NCBI GenBank assembly: GCA_022702935.2
Contig: JAKIML020000043.1
Span: 1-64,000 of the forward strand
DNA: 64,000 bases
Origin: Bacillota bacterium
GTDB lineage: Bacteria > Bacillota > Clostridia > DSM-8532
Direction of reading: 5' to 3'
Shown here: positions 25,856-35,521 of the stretch, one piece after another
Numbering within the stretch: position 1 is the first letter of the stretch
How the letters are laid out: each line of letters opens with the position of its first letter
Notes under the pieces: generated by a model
Seen by the model: only the letters and a program-made list of their open reading frames with translations
Told to the model about the DNA's origin: nothing
Database searches by the model: none
Position numbers and translations under genes: made by a program

Positions 25856-25912
25856 ATTCAAGTAAAATTTAATTGAATATCCATCGTTCTCTTCAATATA
25901 ATTATTGATGGA
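25856..25912 (+). promoter_or_regulatory. Promoter and operator-like repeats of the sugar ABC operon
   Basis: TTGAAT (25873-25878) and TATAAT (25897-25902) are 18 bases apart. ATTCAA (25856-25861) and TTGAAT (25873-25878) form an inverted repeat over the -35 box, and TCCATC (25880-25885) with GATGGA (25907-25912) forms a second one around the -10 box. Either could be the operator of the LacI-type protein. Confidence 0.55.
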
Positions 25913-25950
25913 AGGAACTTTCTTTTCCAAAAGCAGAAGGAGGGATATTT

Positions 25951-27294
25951 ATGAAAAAGCGCATTTATTTCATTTTGACTTTAATGCTGGCTGTTTCACT
26001 TCTTTTCACTGCATGCGGAAACCAGCAGGTATCTGATACTTCGGGTACATCCACACCGGAGAGTACGCCGAAAGCATCGGACAATAGCAAGCCTAAAGAG
26101 AAGGTAGAAGTTAAGCTTTCCACCTGGGCAGGCTCCGAGGAAGCTGCGGAGCTTCAGGCAATTCTTGATCGTTTGAATGCAGCTTCAGATACCTATATCA
26201 TTGTACAGGATTCCAATCCTGCCGACTATGATACCCGTCTCACCACTCAGCTTTCGGGCAATGCAGGTCCCGATCTATTCTGGGTCAGCGCATCAAGAGC
26301 AGCCCAGTTTGCTGCCAGGGGTGTTATGCTTGACATCACCGACAGATTGAAGGCTTCCGGCAAGCCTGCAGCAAATACCAATGACTACTATGAGTCATCC
26401 TTCGGTCCTTTCTCAAAGGATGGAAAGATTTATGGTCTCCCATGGATTATGCAGCCCGTCGTCCTGTATGTGAATCAGGATGCTTTGGATAAGGTCGGCA
26501 TCACCATTGATCAGAACTGGAATTGGGACAGCTTTATGGATGCGGCCAAAAAACTCACTCTGGACAAGAATGGTAAGCATCTTGGAGAGAGCGGATTCGA
26601 TGCCAATAATGTGGTTCAGTGGGGCTTCACTTTAAATGGTTGGCCGCCTGTGCAAATGTTTATCTGGCAGGCCGGCGGCGAAGTCATTGCCCCGGATTTC
26701 AGCAGCTCGCCCATCGATACTGCTGAGGCCATGAAGGGCTTTAACTTCTATCGTCAATTGCTTGACAGCGGTGTTGTTCCTTCACAGCAAACCATCCGAG
26801 ACAGGGGCTTTGACCAGATGTTCAGGGATGGACAGGTTGCCATGTTCATGGGCGGAGCCGCCGACTCACTGGATACAAGGGTTGACAGCTTCAAATGTGT
26901 TGTTCGCGAGGTTCCGGCAGGTCCTACAGGTATTAAGGCTACCTTCGTAGATGTACTGGGTATGGGCATCAATGCTAAGACTAAGAATGCTGATGCCGCA
27001 TTTGAGGCCCTGGTTGATCTGTCCGAGGAAATACATAAGTGGAAGGTCATGCCGCCGCGCAAGTCTATCAGCAGCCTGGATAATATGGTAACACTGCATC
27101 CCGAAAGAAAGGACGCCTTTGCAGCCATCATCAACTCTCTGGAATATTCCAAGCCCTATCGATTCTATGAGGATTATCCGGATTGGGATACTGTATTCTG
27201 GAATCAGCTTATGGATCCCATTGTGAATAACAACGGCAATCCCGAGGCGCTTGTTCCCAGTGTTAAGCCTCTGCTCGACGAAGCACTTAAATAA
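25951..27294 (+). CDS. Sugar ABC transporter substrate-binding lipoprotein (CUT1)
   Basis: The 447-residue product has a signal peptide with lipobox FTAC (Cys about residue 23) and a short Ser/Thr/Pro linker. A family-1 extracellular solute-binding fold follows (VEVKLSTWAGSEEAAELQAIL, PDLFWVSASRAAQFAARG, YGLPWIMQPVVLYVNQDAL, QVAMFMGGAADS). It captures an oligosaccharide outside the membrane for the two permeases that follow. AGAAGGAGGG precedes ATG. A moderate terminator between this gene and the permeases would make the binding protein more abundant than the permeases, a usual arrangement. Confidence 0.94.
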   Translation: MKKRIYFILTLMLAVSLLFTACGNQQVSDTSGTSTPESTPKASDNSKPKEKVEVKLSTWAGSEEAAELQAILDRLNAASDTYIIVQDSNPADYDTRLTTQLSGNAGPDLFWVSASRAAQFAARGVMLDITDRLKASGKPAANTNDYYESSFGPFSKDGKIYGLPWIMQPVVLYVNQDALDKVGITIDQNWNWDSFMDAAKKLTLDKNGKHLGESGFDANNVVQWGFTLNGWPPVQMFIWQAGGEVIAPDFSSSPIDTAEAMKGFNFYRQLLDSGVVPSQQTIRDRGFDQMFRDGQVAMFMGGAADSLDTRVDSFKCVVREVPAGPTGIKATFVDVLGMGINAKTKNADAAFEALVDLSEEIHKWKVMPPRKSISSLDNMVTLHPERKDAFAAIINSLEYSKPYRFYEDYPDWDTVFWNQLMDPIVNNNGNPEALVPSVKPLLDEALK

Positions 27295-27317
27295 ATCCAT
27301 GGGAGAGGCAGAATTAT

Positions 27318-27345
27318 AAAGGAGGCTCAAATGCCTCCTTTTATA
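27318..27345 (+). terminator. Intercistronic attenuating terminator
   Basis: AAAGGAGGC (27318-27326) pairs with GCCTCCTTT (27333-27341) around six bases, followed by TAT. It is probably leaky, since the permease gene 20 bases on has no promoter of its own. Confidence 0.65.
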
Positions 27346-27361
27346 AAAAAGAAGGGGTTCT

Positions 27362-28345
27362 ATGGATAGATTTTGGGGCACTTTTACACGTTGGCTTATA
27401 ACACCGGTCTGCCTGTTTGTATTGGCTGCAGGATTGTATTTCCTGATGCGGCTGTTCCGCTTAAGAAAGGATCAGGCCACCGGTATTGCCTTAATATCCC
27501 CTTGGCTCTTAGGATTTCTGGGGTTTACGGCATTTCCAATTTTGTACTCGCTCTATTTAAGCTTTACTGATTTTAACCTGTTTGGCAAGGAGAATTGGGT
27601 AGGCCTTAGCAACTACATAAAGTTATTCACCAAGGATATTGAATTCTGGCCCTCGGTAAGGATTACACTCTCCTATGCCCTGCTCACCCTGCCCATAGGC
27701 ATTTTCGGTTCGCTTCTGGTTGCGCTCCTTGTAAACCGGGAGTTACGCGGTATAAAGATTTACAGGACCATATTCTATCTTACGGCCATCCTCCCTGAGT
27801 CGGCTGTGGCTATCATCTGGAGGCAGCTTTTTAACGGTGAGTCAGGTCTGATTAACTTCTTCCTGTCGCTTTTTGGCGTGAACAAAATCGACTGGTTTGG
27901 CAATCCCCAATATGTCCTGACCGCATTTGTCATCATCAGTGTCTGGGGAATATTTGGCACCAACACGATTATCTTCCTGGCAGCCCTTAAGGATGTTCCC
28001 AAAAACCTGTATGAGGCAGCAGAGATTGACGGTGCTTCATCCTTCAGCAAATTAAAGTATATAACTATCCCACAAATATCTTCGGTGATTCTCGTTCAGG
28101 TGATTATGAGCCTGATTGGATCACTACAGATGTTTACAGTTGCCCAGTTCTTAAGACCCACCACACAGGCAGGACTATTTATGAATCAGCTTGTTTATAC
28201 CAGGGGCTTTACTCAGCTCCATATGGGCGAAGCTTCGGCCATAGCCTGGGTGCTGTTTGTCATCATCCTTGTCCTCACACTGGTGGTATTCAAGTCCTCC
28301 CCGGCATGGGTTCATTATGAAGCTGAAGTTAAGAAGGCGAGGTAG
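27362..28345 (+). CDS. Sugar ABC transporter permease, MalF-like
   Basis: The 327-residue product has an extra N-terminal helix (LITPVCLFVLAAGLYFLMRLF) before the usual six-helix core that starts ATGIALISPWLLGFLGFTAFP. The ATPase-docking EAA loop reads NLYEAAEIDGASSFSKLKYITIP. It forms the channel with the permease encoded five bases downstream. No ATPase is encoded in this operon, so the complex must borrow one, and the MsmK-type ATPase at 53456 is the obvious candidate. Confidence 0.93.
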   Translation: MDRFWGTFTRWLITPVCLFVLAAGLYFLMRLFRLRKDQATGIALISPWLLGFLGFTAFPILYSLYLSFTDFNLFGKENWVGLSNYIKLFTKDIEFWPSVRITLSYALLTLPIGIFGSLLVALLVNRELRGIKIYRTIFYLTAILPESAVAIIWRQLFNGESGLINFFLSLFGVNKIDWFGNPQYVLTAFVIISVWGIFGTNTIIFLAALKDVPKNLYEAAEIDGASSFSKLKYITIPQISSVILVQVIMSLIGSLQMFTVAQFLRPTTQAGLFMNQLVYTRGFTQLHMGEASAIAWVLFVIILVLTLVVFKSSPAWVHYEAEVKKAR

Positions 28346-28349
28346 CGGT

Positions 28350-29219
28350 ATGGAAAATGCACTTCCATTAGGTCAGTCCCAATCAAAGCGTAAAATCATT
28401 ATTGATATTATTGTCTACATAATTCTTACTGCTATGGCAGCGGTCATATTGATTCCGCTTTTCTGGATGATATCCACTTCGCTGAAATCCAATGCCGATA
28501 TTTTTGCATGGCCGCCGGAGTGGATTCCTGACCCGCCCCATTGGGAGAATATTGCCAATGCATGGAACGCCATGCCCTTCAACAAATTTCTGCAAAATAG
28601 CCTGTTCATTGTTATCCTTGGCGTCAGCGCCGAGGTGATCAGTGAGACCATTGTGGCCTATGGGTTTGCGCGATATGATTTTCCGGGCAAAAACATCATC
28701 TTCATCATTCTGCTCAGCACCATGATGCTGCCAGGGCATGTAACCTTGATCCCCACTTATATTATCTGGAACAAAATCGGACTTGTGGGAGAGTTTGATC
28801 CGCTGGTTCTGAGGGCATGGACAGCCTGGGGCCCCTTCTATATCTTCCTTATGAGACAGTTCTTTATGGGAATCCCGAAAGAGCTTGATGATGCGGCCGA
28901 TATTGACGGCGCATCACTGCCCCGAAAATTCTTCCAGATTATGCTTCCACAGATAAAGCCCATAATTGCGGCCATCTCGGTTTTTGCATTCCGAGGCTAT
29001 TTTAACGATTTCCAGGGTCCCCTCATTTACCTGTCCGATAAGAACAAGTATACCATGACCCTTGGCATGTACTTTTTCATGGGGGGCGTGAACGAGGCTC
29101 CAAAATGGAATTACCTTATGGTCATAGCGCTCATCATCGCTCTGCCTAGCATTGTTCTCTATTTCGCAGCTCAAAAATACTTCATTGAAGGCTTGACCTT
29201 CACAGGAATGAAAGACTGA
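28350..29219 (+). CDS. Sugar ABC transporter permease, MalG-like
   Basis: The 289-residue product has six helices with the MalG-type start (ILIPLFWMISTSLKSNADIFAWPPEW) and EAA loop PKELDDAADIDGASLPRKFFQIMLP. The start at 28350 follows a GAGGTAGCGG site five bases after the upstream stop. The longer frame starting at 28257 lies inside the first permease gene and is not used. It pairs with the MalF-like permease. Confidence 0.94.
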   Translation: MENALPLGQSQSKRKIIIDIIVYIILTAMAAVILIPLFWMISTSLKSNADIFAWPPEWIPDPPHWENIANAWNAMPFNKFLQNSLFIVILGVSAEVISETIVAYGFARYDFPGKNIIFIILLSTMMLPGHVTLIPTYIIWNKIGLVGEFDPLVLRAWTAWGPFYIFLMRQFFMGIPKELDDAADIDGASLPRKFFQIMLPQIKPIIAAISVFAFRGYFNDFQGPLIYLSDKNKYTMTLGMYFFMGGVNEAPKWNYLMVIALIIALPSIVLYFAAQKYFIEGLTFTGMKD

Positions 29220-29244
29220 TCGTTGGATTATACGGAGGGGTAGA

Positions 29245-30156
29245 ATGTTCAGATTAACCAGACTGCAGGATGAACCTGTGCTCACTCCCATAGAGGCCCA
29301 CCCCTGGGAGCGGGCTGCCGTATTCAATACCGCAGTAATATACGAAGATAATCAATTTCATCTTTTTTACAGAGCCTCGGACAATCCCTTTTTTCTGGAC
29401 ACGGCGGTGCCCGAAGCCGAGCGTAAATTCACTTCGGTCATTGGCTATGCAGTGAGTCATGATGGGCTTCATTTTCAACGCTTTGACAAGCCGCTTTTGA
29501 AGCCCTTTCATGTCAATGATGACTGGGGCATTGAGGATCCAAGGCTGACCAAGATAGACGATACCTATTATATGGTCTATGCCGCCTTTGGGGGCAAGAG
29601 CTGGAATAATGTGAAGGTTTCCTTAGTCACATCCAAGGACCTGAAAAATTGGGGGAAGGGCAGAATTTTGCTTGATGAGGAACCCAACAAGGATGCCTGC
29701 TTATTGTCCGAAAAAGTCAACCAGAAATACTTTCTGTTCCACAGAAGAATGCCATCCATATGGACGGCCGTTTCAGACGATCTCATCAACTGGGTTGATC
29801 ACAGAATGATTATGGCGCCGCGTGAAGGAAAATGGGATAGTAAAAAAATAGGCATCGCCGGCCCTCCGCTTAAGATCAATGATGGCTGGCTTCTCATATA
29901 CCACGGCGTGGATCAAGACAATGTGTATCGACTGGGAGCGGCTTTGCTGGATAAGGATGATCCTAACAAGGTTATTGCTCGTCAGGATGAACCCATCCTT
30001 GAGCCCGAGCTTGAATGGGAAATCAACGGCCTGATTCCCCGTGTGGTTTTCAGTTGTGGGGGATGTATTGTCAACGACTATCTTTATGTTTATTATGGAG
30101 GAGCCGATCAGTGTATCGGTGTGGCCGGCATTGAAGTAGATAAGATCAAGTTTTGA
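29245..30156 (+). CDS. Glycoside hydrolase family 130 phosphorylase-like enzyme
   Basis: The 303-residue product has the five-bladed propeller signatures of GH130: WERAAVFNTAVIYEDNQFHLFYRAS, WGIEDPRLTKIDDTYYMVYAAF, GIAGPPLKINDGWLLIYHGVD, then GALIPRVVF-like NGLIPRVVFSCGG and YYGGADQCIGVA. The Asp of the IEDPR segment is the proton donor in the family. GH130 enzymes phosphorolyse beta-mannosides (beta-1,4-mannooligosaccharides or mannosylglucose) inside the cell, releasing mannose-1-phosphate. Its place right after an importer supports use of a mannose-containing oligosaccharide. GGAGGGG lies before ATG. Confidence 0.9.
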   Translation: MFRLTRLQDEPVLTPIEAHPWERAAVFNTAVIYEDNQFHLFYRASDNPFFLDTAVPEAERKFTSVIGYAVSHDGLHFQRFDKPLLKPFHVNDDWGIEDPRLTKIDDTYYMVYAAFGGKSWNNVKVSLVTSKDLKNWGKGRILLDEEPNKDACLLSEKVNQKYFLFHRRMPSIWTAVSDDLINWVDHRMIMAPREGKWDSKKIGIAGPPLKINDGWLLIYHGVDQDNVYRLGAALLDKDDPNKVIARQDEPILEPELEWEINGLIPRVVFSCGGCIVNDYLYVYYGGADQCIGVAGIEVDKIKF

Positions 30157-30169
30157 TTTGGAGGCTCAT

Positions 30170-31117
30170 ATGGGATTTCACAATGAAGTAGGACCCATAA
30201 AATGCAGGGAGCTGCTTCAAGCATTTAAAGAAAGAGACCCTGGCAGAACGGGCGAGAAATTAACCTTTTACCATGTAGGGGGTAAGGATGTTTACAACAT
30301 CACGGCGCCCTTTGAGGTGGACTGTCGTAGAGTTATAGCGGGAAGGGTAGAAAGCAGGGATTCGGAGTATTCAAAGGTCATGTTTTTTGAATATGACGGA
30401 CAGGGCTGGTCTCCCATAGACGGAGCACAGAGCTTTGACCTTCAGGACCCCTTTGTTGCACGAATCCACGGTGAGATTGTTCTGGGAGGCGTGGAGGTCT
30501 GGCCAAAAGACGATGAGCCAAACAGTTTGCTATGGAGGACTGTCTTTTACAGAGGAGCCAATATTTATGACTTGAAGCCCTTTGCCAAGGGGCCTGTGGG
30601 TATGAAGGACATCAGGCTTGTAACGCTTTCGGATGGCACTATTGGTGTATTTACAAGACCTCAGGGAGACATTGGGGGAAGGGGCAAAATCGGCTATACC
30701 ACCATTGCCTCACTGGATGACCTCAATGAGGAGGTTATTGAAAAGGCTCCGCTGATTGACAATCAGTTTGACCCCGAAGAATGGGGAGGGGTCAATGAGG
30801 CCCATCTCCTAAGCAATGGCATGCTGGGGGTTCTGGGGCACATTGCCTGCTTTGATGAAATGGGAGACAGACACTACTATTCAATGGCCTTTATGTTTGA
30901 TCCCGTTCAAAAGAGGCCATCCCCCCTTAAAATCATTGCTGCAAGGAGCAATTTTAAGGAAGGCGCATATAAGAGAAAGGATTTGACCGACGTTATATTC
31001 AGCGGTGGTATCATCAGACGTGATGATGGGTATGCGGAGCTTTATTGCGGTGTAAGTGATGCAGAAGCGCATTGGATTGTCATTCCCGATCCTTTCCTCG
31101 AATATGAGGATATGTAA
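30170..31117 (+). CDS. DUF1861 family protein, partner of GH130
   Basis: The 315-residue product belongs to the DUF1861 group, predicted five-bladed propellers seen next to GH130 genes (FEVDCRRVIAGRVESRDSEYS, FDLQDPFVARIHGEIVLGGVEVW, GMKDIRLVTLSDGTIGVFTRPQG). The start is the ATG at 30170, with GGAGG five bases upstream; a TTG at 30158 lies before that site. It is the last gene of the sugar operon, 13 bases after GH130, and a strong terminator follows. It probably acts on the same imported glycan, but its reaction is not known. Confidence 0.85.
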   Translation: MGFHNEVGPIKCRELLQAFKERDPGRTGEKLTFYHVGGKDVYNITAPFEVDCRRVIAGRVESRDSEYSKVMFFEYDGQGWSPIDGAQSFDLQDPFVARIHGEIVLGGVEVWPKDDEPNSLLWRTVFYRGANIYDLKPFAKGPVGMKDIRLVTLSDGTIGVFTRPQGDIGGRGKIGYTTIASLDDLNEEVIEKAPLIDNQFDPEEWGGVNEAHLLSNGMLGVLGHIACFDEMGDRHYYSMAFMFDPVQKRPSPLKIIAARSNFKEGAYKRKDLTDVIFSGGIIRRDDGYAELYCGVSDAEAHWIVIPDPFLEYEDM

Positions 31118-31133
31118 TCATAAATCAGAAAAT

Positions 31134-31186
31134 ATCAGGGGGTTGGCTCAATAAGATCGAGCCAACCCCTGATACTTTCTTTTTTT
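31134..31186 (+). terminator. Terminator of the sugar utilisation operon
   Basis: A 15-16 base stem (31134-31149 with 31159-31173, one extra G) is followed by a run of T residues. It lies between convergent genes and may serve both. Confidence 0.9.
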
Positions 31187-31205
31187 TCGCACATCACTTG
31201 TGTAC

Positions 31206-32153
<948 letters not shown>

Positions 32154-32396
32154 TCGCATTCGACACAAAAAGTGAAAAATTTTAAGATTTATGACGAAAA
32201 CATGACCTTAGCTAAAAGAAAATCACTGAATTAATTCGCTAGTGGAAAATTGCTGCGAAACATATGGCGGGGCTCCTTTATGGTAAATGCGGATATCACT
32301 GATATGCCTAAGAAAGGGGGAAACTCATAACAAGTAATCCTATAACTCGTCCGCTGTTTGTCTTTGATTTTTTTCTGAATAGGGCGCATATCGGTA

Positions 32397-32423
32397 ACGA
32401 AAATTATTTTTCTACATAGCATG
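32397..32423 (+). promoter_or_regulatory. Sigma-K-like promoter of the gene at 32457
   Basis: AC (32397-32398) is followed after 16 bases by CATAGCATG (32415-32423), the same pattern as the divergent BclB-type promoter. Confidence 0.4.
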
Positions 32424-32456
32424 TATTAGATTGCAAGATAACAGGAGAAATGCGCA

Positions 32457-33302
32457 ATGGGTGAAATAGATAGCACATGCAAGGAAATAGTCATTGATCT
32501 TAAGAAGATTGATATCTTTGCAAAGCACGTTCTGGCTAAGGCAATTCTGAAGAATACGCGGATACTCTTCCAGGAAGCCTATGATGAGAATATGAATGGC
32601 ACAGGAGAAAAGCTTCCGTTCAGGCTCTATATTATCAATCACAATTCTGTACCTTCAGCAACACCGGATATTGGATCTGATGTTCGCTGCATAAAGCTGT
32701 ATAAACGGCGTATAGCAGAAGGTTATCCGCTCAATACCATGATCTGTACCAAGAAGTCCCGGGTAACCATAAGATACGAGCTGATCCTTGTAGTGGAATA
32801 TGAAGACGGCTTTGTGGATGTTATCAACTTGCCCGGCAATCTTTCCAACAGGCTGCTTTATGATCCGCTCACAACAAAGGCCTTTGTTGATTCAACAGTC
32901 ATATCGGATACAGGTTTGCCCATAGCACAACACCAGAATATATGTTTGCCTCATGAGACACTAACCATTGTCAGCAATGGCGTGAACATTTATCCCTGGT
33001 TTGATTATTCAGTGAATATTCCGCTGACCCACTTTGACAGGTCATTGAAGGGCTATGATCTGGATTGCCTGGAGCTGGAATCCTTTGTGCTTCTCAAGTG
33101 CCTCAACTTTGAAGTGGATGTCATTGAAAGAGAGCAAGTCTTCATTGATCTGACCAATACCCTGTCGGTATGGACAACGGTGGTTTCGGTGGGTGTATTC
33201 GAAGACATTATCGATAAGCTGGGCATCGAAAACGATATCGAGATCTGCGGGCATCCTGAGTTTGAGCAAAAGGATTGCAAGGATCCGAAGCCTTGCTGCT
33301 AA
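32457..33302 (+). CDS. Unknown protein, possible spore coat component
   Basis: The 281-residue product has no signal peptide, no membrane helix and no family I recognise. It is rich in beta-strand-like segments (RVTIRYELILVVEYEDGFVDVINLP; FVLLKCLNFEVDVIEREQVFIDLTN) that suggest two related sandwich domains, and it ends in a short Cys-rich tail (KDCKDPKPCC). ACAGGAGA precedes ATG. It is divergent from the BclB-type gene and shares with it a sigma-K-like promoter pattern. Together with the Cys-rich tail, this makes a spore-coat or exosporium role plausible but unproven. Confidence 0.7.
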   Translation: MGEIDSTCKEIVIDLKKIDIFAKHVLAKAILKNTRILFQEAYDENMNGTGEKLPFRLYIINHNSVPSATPDIGSDVRCIKLYKRRIAEGYPLNTMICTKKSRVTIRYELILVVEYEDGFVDVINLPGNLSNRLLYDPLTTKAFVDSTVISDTGLPIAQHQNICLPHETLTIVSNGVNIYPWFDYSVNIPLTHFDRSLKGYDLDCLELESFVLLKCLNFEVDVIEREQVFIDLTNTLSVWTTVVSVGVFEDIIDKLGIENDIEICGHPEFEQKDCKDPKPCC

Positions 33303-33443
33303 ACCCATGAATAAAGAGAAAGCCGTTCTATCCGCTTTATATAAGTGTGAGTTCATATGGGGGCAGGAGTATCTGGGGTGCAATGTGAACAACTCCTGAT
33401 GCACAAGTTAATATAGGATAGATTAATCTCTATCAATTCCTGT

Positions 33444-33478
33444 TGAAGGGGCATCGAATAGTTATTCATGCCCTTTCA
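33444..33478. other. Hairpin without T run downstream of the 32457 gene
   Basis: TGAAGGGGCAT (33444-33454) pairs with ATGCCCTTTCA (33468-33478) with one G-U pair. No T run follows, so termination is uncertain. The rest of 33303-33537 shows nothing else convincing. Confidence 0.4.
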
Positions 33479-33536
33479 GCCTTCCCTGTAAGCTCATGGC
33501 ATACCCGATTTCTTATTTTACTCTGGGTGTGAAGAC

Positions 33537-33567
33537 ATAAGAAAAGCCATCGTTTGAAGCGATGGCT
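33537..33567 (-). terminator. Terminator of the tRNA-Met/tRNA-Glu transcript
   Basis: AGCCATCG (33545-33552) pairs with CGATGGCT (33560-33567), and on the minus strand TTTTCTT follows. Confidence 0.8.
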
Positions 33568-33571
33568 ATTT

Positions 33572-33646
33572 TGGTGACCCCAAGGGGATTCGAACCCCTG
33601 TTACAGCCTTGAAAGGGCCGTGTCTTAACCTCTTGACCATGGGGCC
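33572..33646 (-). tRNA. tRNA-Glu (TTC)
   Basis: A 75-base cloverleaf on the minus strand with acceptor GGCCCCA/TGGGGTC, anticodon loop CTTTCAA (anticodon TTC), T arm AGGGGTTCGAATCCCCT and encoded CCA. It lies seven bases downstream of tRNA-Met in the same transcript. Confidence 0.95.
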
Positions 33647-33653
33647 ATTGATA

Positions 33654-33730
33654 TGGTAGCGGCGGTCGGAATTGAACCAACGACACTGCGGGTATGAACC
33701 GCATGCTCTAGCCAACTGAGCTACGCCGCC
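33654..33730 (-). tRNA. tRNA-Met (CAT), elongator type
   Basis: A 77-base cloverleaf on the minus strand with acceptor GGCGGCG/CGCCGCT, fully paired first base, anticodon loop TTCATAC (CAT), T arm GTTGGTTCAATTCCGAC and encoded CCA. The acceptor and lack of a GGG/CCC anticodon stem mark it as elongator rather than initiator. A lysidine-modified tRNA-Ile is the alternative for any CAT tRNA, but the sequence looks like Met. Confidence 0.9.
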
Positions 33731-33765
33731 ATGTTAGTGTCCACACTCTCGCGTGACGCTATTAC

Positions 33766-33794
33766 ATAATAGCAGACACAGAAAAGCTCGTCAA
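33766..33794 (-). promoter_or_regulatory. Sigma-A promoter of the tRNA-Met/tRNA-Glu operon
   Basis: On the minus strand TTGACG (33789-33794) and TATTAT (33766-33771) are 17 bases apart. Confidence 0.8.
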
Positions 33795-33913
33795 GAGTTT
33801 TTATAAAAAAAGAATGACAAACAGCGACATCTTCCTTGATTAATTTTTTCCAGTTGTGATATCCTATAAACATTGGATATAAGCAGGATTGATAGATTTA
33901 AGGAGTTTGCAGA

Positions 33914-34693
33914 ATGAAAGAGAGAATTTATACCATACCCATCAATGAGGCCTTCGATCAGGACAGTGAATGCCCCCTATGTATTTGTGAGCGCAAACTG
34001 GAAAACGATGCCCTGGAATATACCCTGGGCCCCGCCATGATGGAGCCTGACAGCCGCATTGAAACCAATCGGACGGGCTTTTGCAATCTCCATTTTACGA
34101 AGCTTTATAATCTGCAGCAGAACCGCCTGCCCCTGGCCCTGGTCATAGAGACCCATATGCTTGAGCAAATCAACGCCATTGAGGAGATCTATAAAAAGCA
34201 TGAAAACGCGTTGGCCAAGGAGAGTGAAAAGGGGGTTTTAAGCTCTGCGCTGGATGCAGTCAAGGGTAAGAAAAGCGTTTCAAGCAAGCTTCTTGAAGAG
34301 CTTTTACATAAGCTTACCCATCTGGAATCTACCTGCGCCGTATGCGACAGAATGAATGGTCAGATGGACAAGCTGATAGATAATACCCTTTATCTATACA
34401 GTAAGGAGCCCGAGTTCAGGGCCAAGTTCCATGCCGGAAAGGGCTTTTGCCTTAAACATGTAAGAATGCTGCTTGAAAAAGCGCCCAAGGAGCTTAATTC
34501 GGGAATGCTTGCGGCTTTTCTCAAGGGACTTATGCCCCTGGAATTGGAGGAATTAAAACGCGTACAGGGCGATGTGAGCCATTTTGTCAAAATGTTTGAC
34601 TATCGAAACCAGGGTGCTGACTGGAAAAACTCCAGGGATGCGGTACCCCGAAGCATTGAAAAGCTCAGCGGCCCCTGCGATCTGAAGCGTTAA
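33914..34693 (+). CDS. DUF6062-like protein with duplicated Cys/His motifs
   Basis: The 259-residue product contains two copies of one metal-site pattern. CPLC (near residue 20) comes with GFCNLH (near 56), and CAVC (near 140) with GFCLKH (near 178). The eight Cys/His residues could bind two zinc ions or clusters. It has no membrane segment. AAGGAG lies about nine bases before ATG. It is the first gene of a unit with mazG (20 bases apart) and rqcP. Proteins like this are listed as DUF6062 in Clostridia (my recollection); the function is not known. Confidence 0.75.
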   Translation: MKERIYTIPINEAFDQDSECPLCICERKLENDALEYTLGPAMMEPDSRIETNRTGFCNLHFTKLYNLQQNRLPLALVIETHMLEQINAIEEIYKKHENALAKESEKGVLSSALDAVKGKKSVSSKLLEELLHKLTHLESTCAVCDRMNGQMDKLIDNTLYLYSKEPEFRAKFHAGKGFCLKHVRMLLEKAPKELNSGMLAAFLKGLMPLELEELKRVQGDVSHFVKMFDYRNQGADWKNSRDAVPRSIEKLSGPCDLKR

Positions 34694-34712
34694 GTGAAAG
34701 AAGGAACAAGCT

Positions 34713-35519
34713 ATGAAGAAGGAAAGATATGATTTTCAGGATTTGTTGGATATCATGGTCAGGCTGCGCGCCCCGGACGGCTGTCCCTGGGACAGGGAGC
34801 AGGATCATAAAAGCCTGAAGCGCTACCTGATCGAGGAAGCTTATGAGGTTCTGGAGGCCATCGATGAAGAAAGGCCCGATAAGCTGTGCGACGAGCTGGG
34901 GGATCTCCTTCTGCAGGTCATCTTCCATGCCCAGATTGCCAAGGAAAACGGCCAGTTTGATATGGGTGACGTAATTCATGGCATCAGTGCCAAGATGATT
35001 AATCGCCATCGCCATGTCTTTGGTGACGAGGAGGCTGAGACCCCCGATGACGTCATGGTCATTTGGGAAAAGGTTAAAAAGAGCGAAAAGGGCCATGAGA
35101 CACAGACCCAGGTCTTAAAGGATGTGCCCGGCAATCTGCCGGCCCTCATGCGCAGCTTCAAGGTTCAGCAGAAGGCTGCCCAGGTGGGCTTTGACTGGGA
35201 TGATGTGAAGGATGCCCTTCTTAAGGTAAAAGAGGAGATAACAGAGTTGGAGGATGCATATGCTAGAGGGGATAGCGCCAAGACCGAAGAGGAGCTGGGC
35301 GACCTGCTCTTTGCGGTGGTTAATGTATCCCGGTTCATGAAGGTTCAGCCCGAATTGGCACTGACGGCCACCACCAATAAATTTATCCGCCGCTTTGAGT
35401 ATGTGGAAACAGAGGCAGCCAAACAAGGGCGTAAACTCACTGAAATGTCTTTGGCCGAAATGGATGCGCTGTGGGATGAGGCCAAGCGCAAGGAAAGGGA
35501 ATCCGAAGGGGGAAAATAA
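34713..35519 (+). CDS. mazG: MazG nucleoside triphosphate pyrophosphohydrolase
   Basis: The 268-residue product is a full-length two-domain MazG. The N-terminal domain has LRAPDGCPWDREQDH..LIEEAYEVLEAID..DELGDLLLQVIFHAQ; the second has KEEITELEDAYARGD..TEEELGDLLFAVVN. The EExxE and ExxD residues coordinate Mg2+. It hydrolyses (d)NTPs to monophosphates in the cytoplasm, cleaning the nucleotide pool. It occupies the yabN position in the conserved Firmicutes yabN-yabO-yabP-yabQ-divIC block. Confidence 0.95.
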   Translation: MKKERYDFQDLLDIMVRLRAPDGCPWDREQDHKSLKRYLIEEAYEVLEAIDEERPDKLCDELGDLLLQVIFHAQIAKENGQFDMGDVIHGISAKMINRHRHVFGDEEAETPDDVMVIWEKVKKSEKGHETQTQVLKDVPGNLPALMRSFKVQQKAAQVGFDWDDVKDALLKVKEEITELEDAYARGDSAKTEEELGDLLFAVVNVSRFMKVQPELALTATTNKFIRRFEYVETEAAKQGRKLTEMSLAEMDALWDEAKRKERESEGGK

Positions 35520-35521
35520 GC

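Noticed and set aside
33307-33399. 30-codon ORF (starting MNKEKAVLSALYKCEF) after the 32457 gene
   Set aside because: No ribosome site precedes it, and it is too short to judge by composition.
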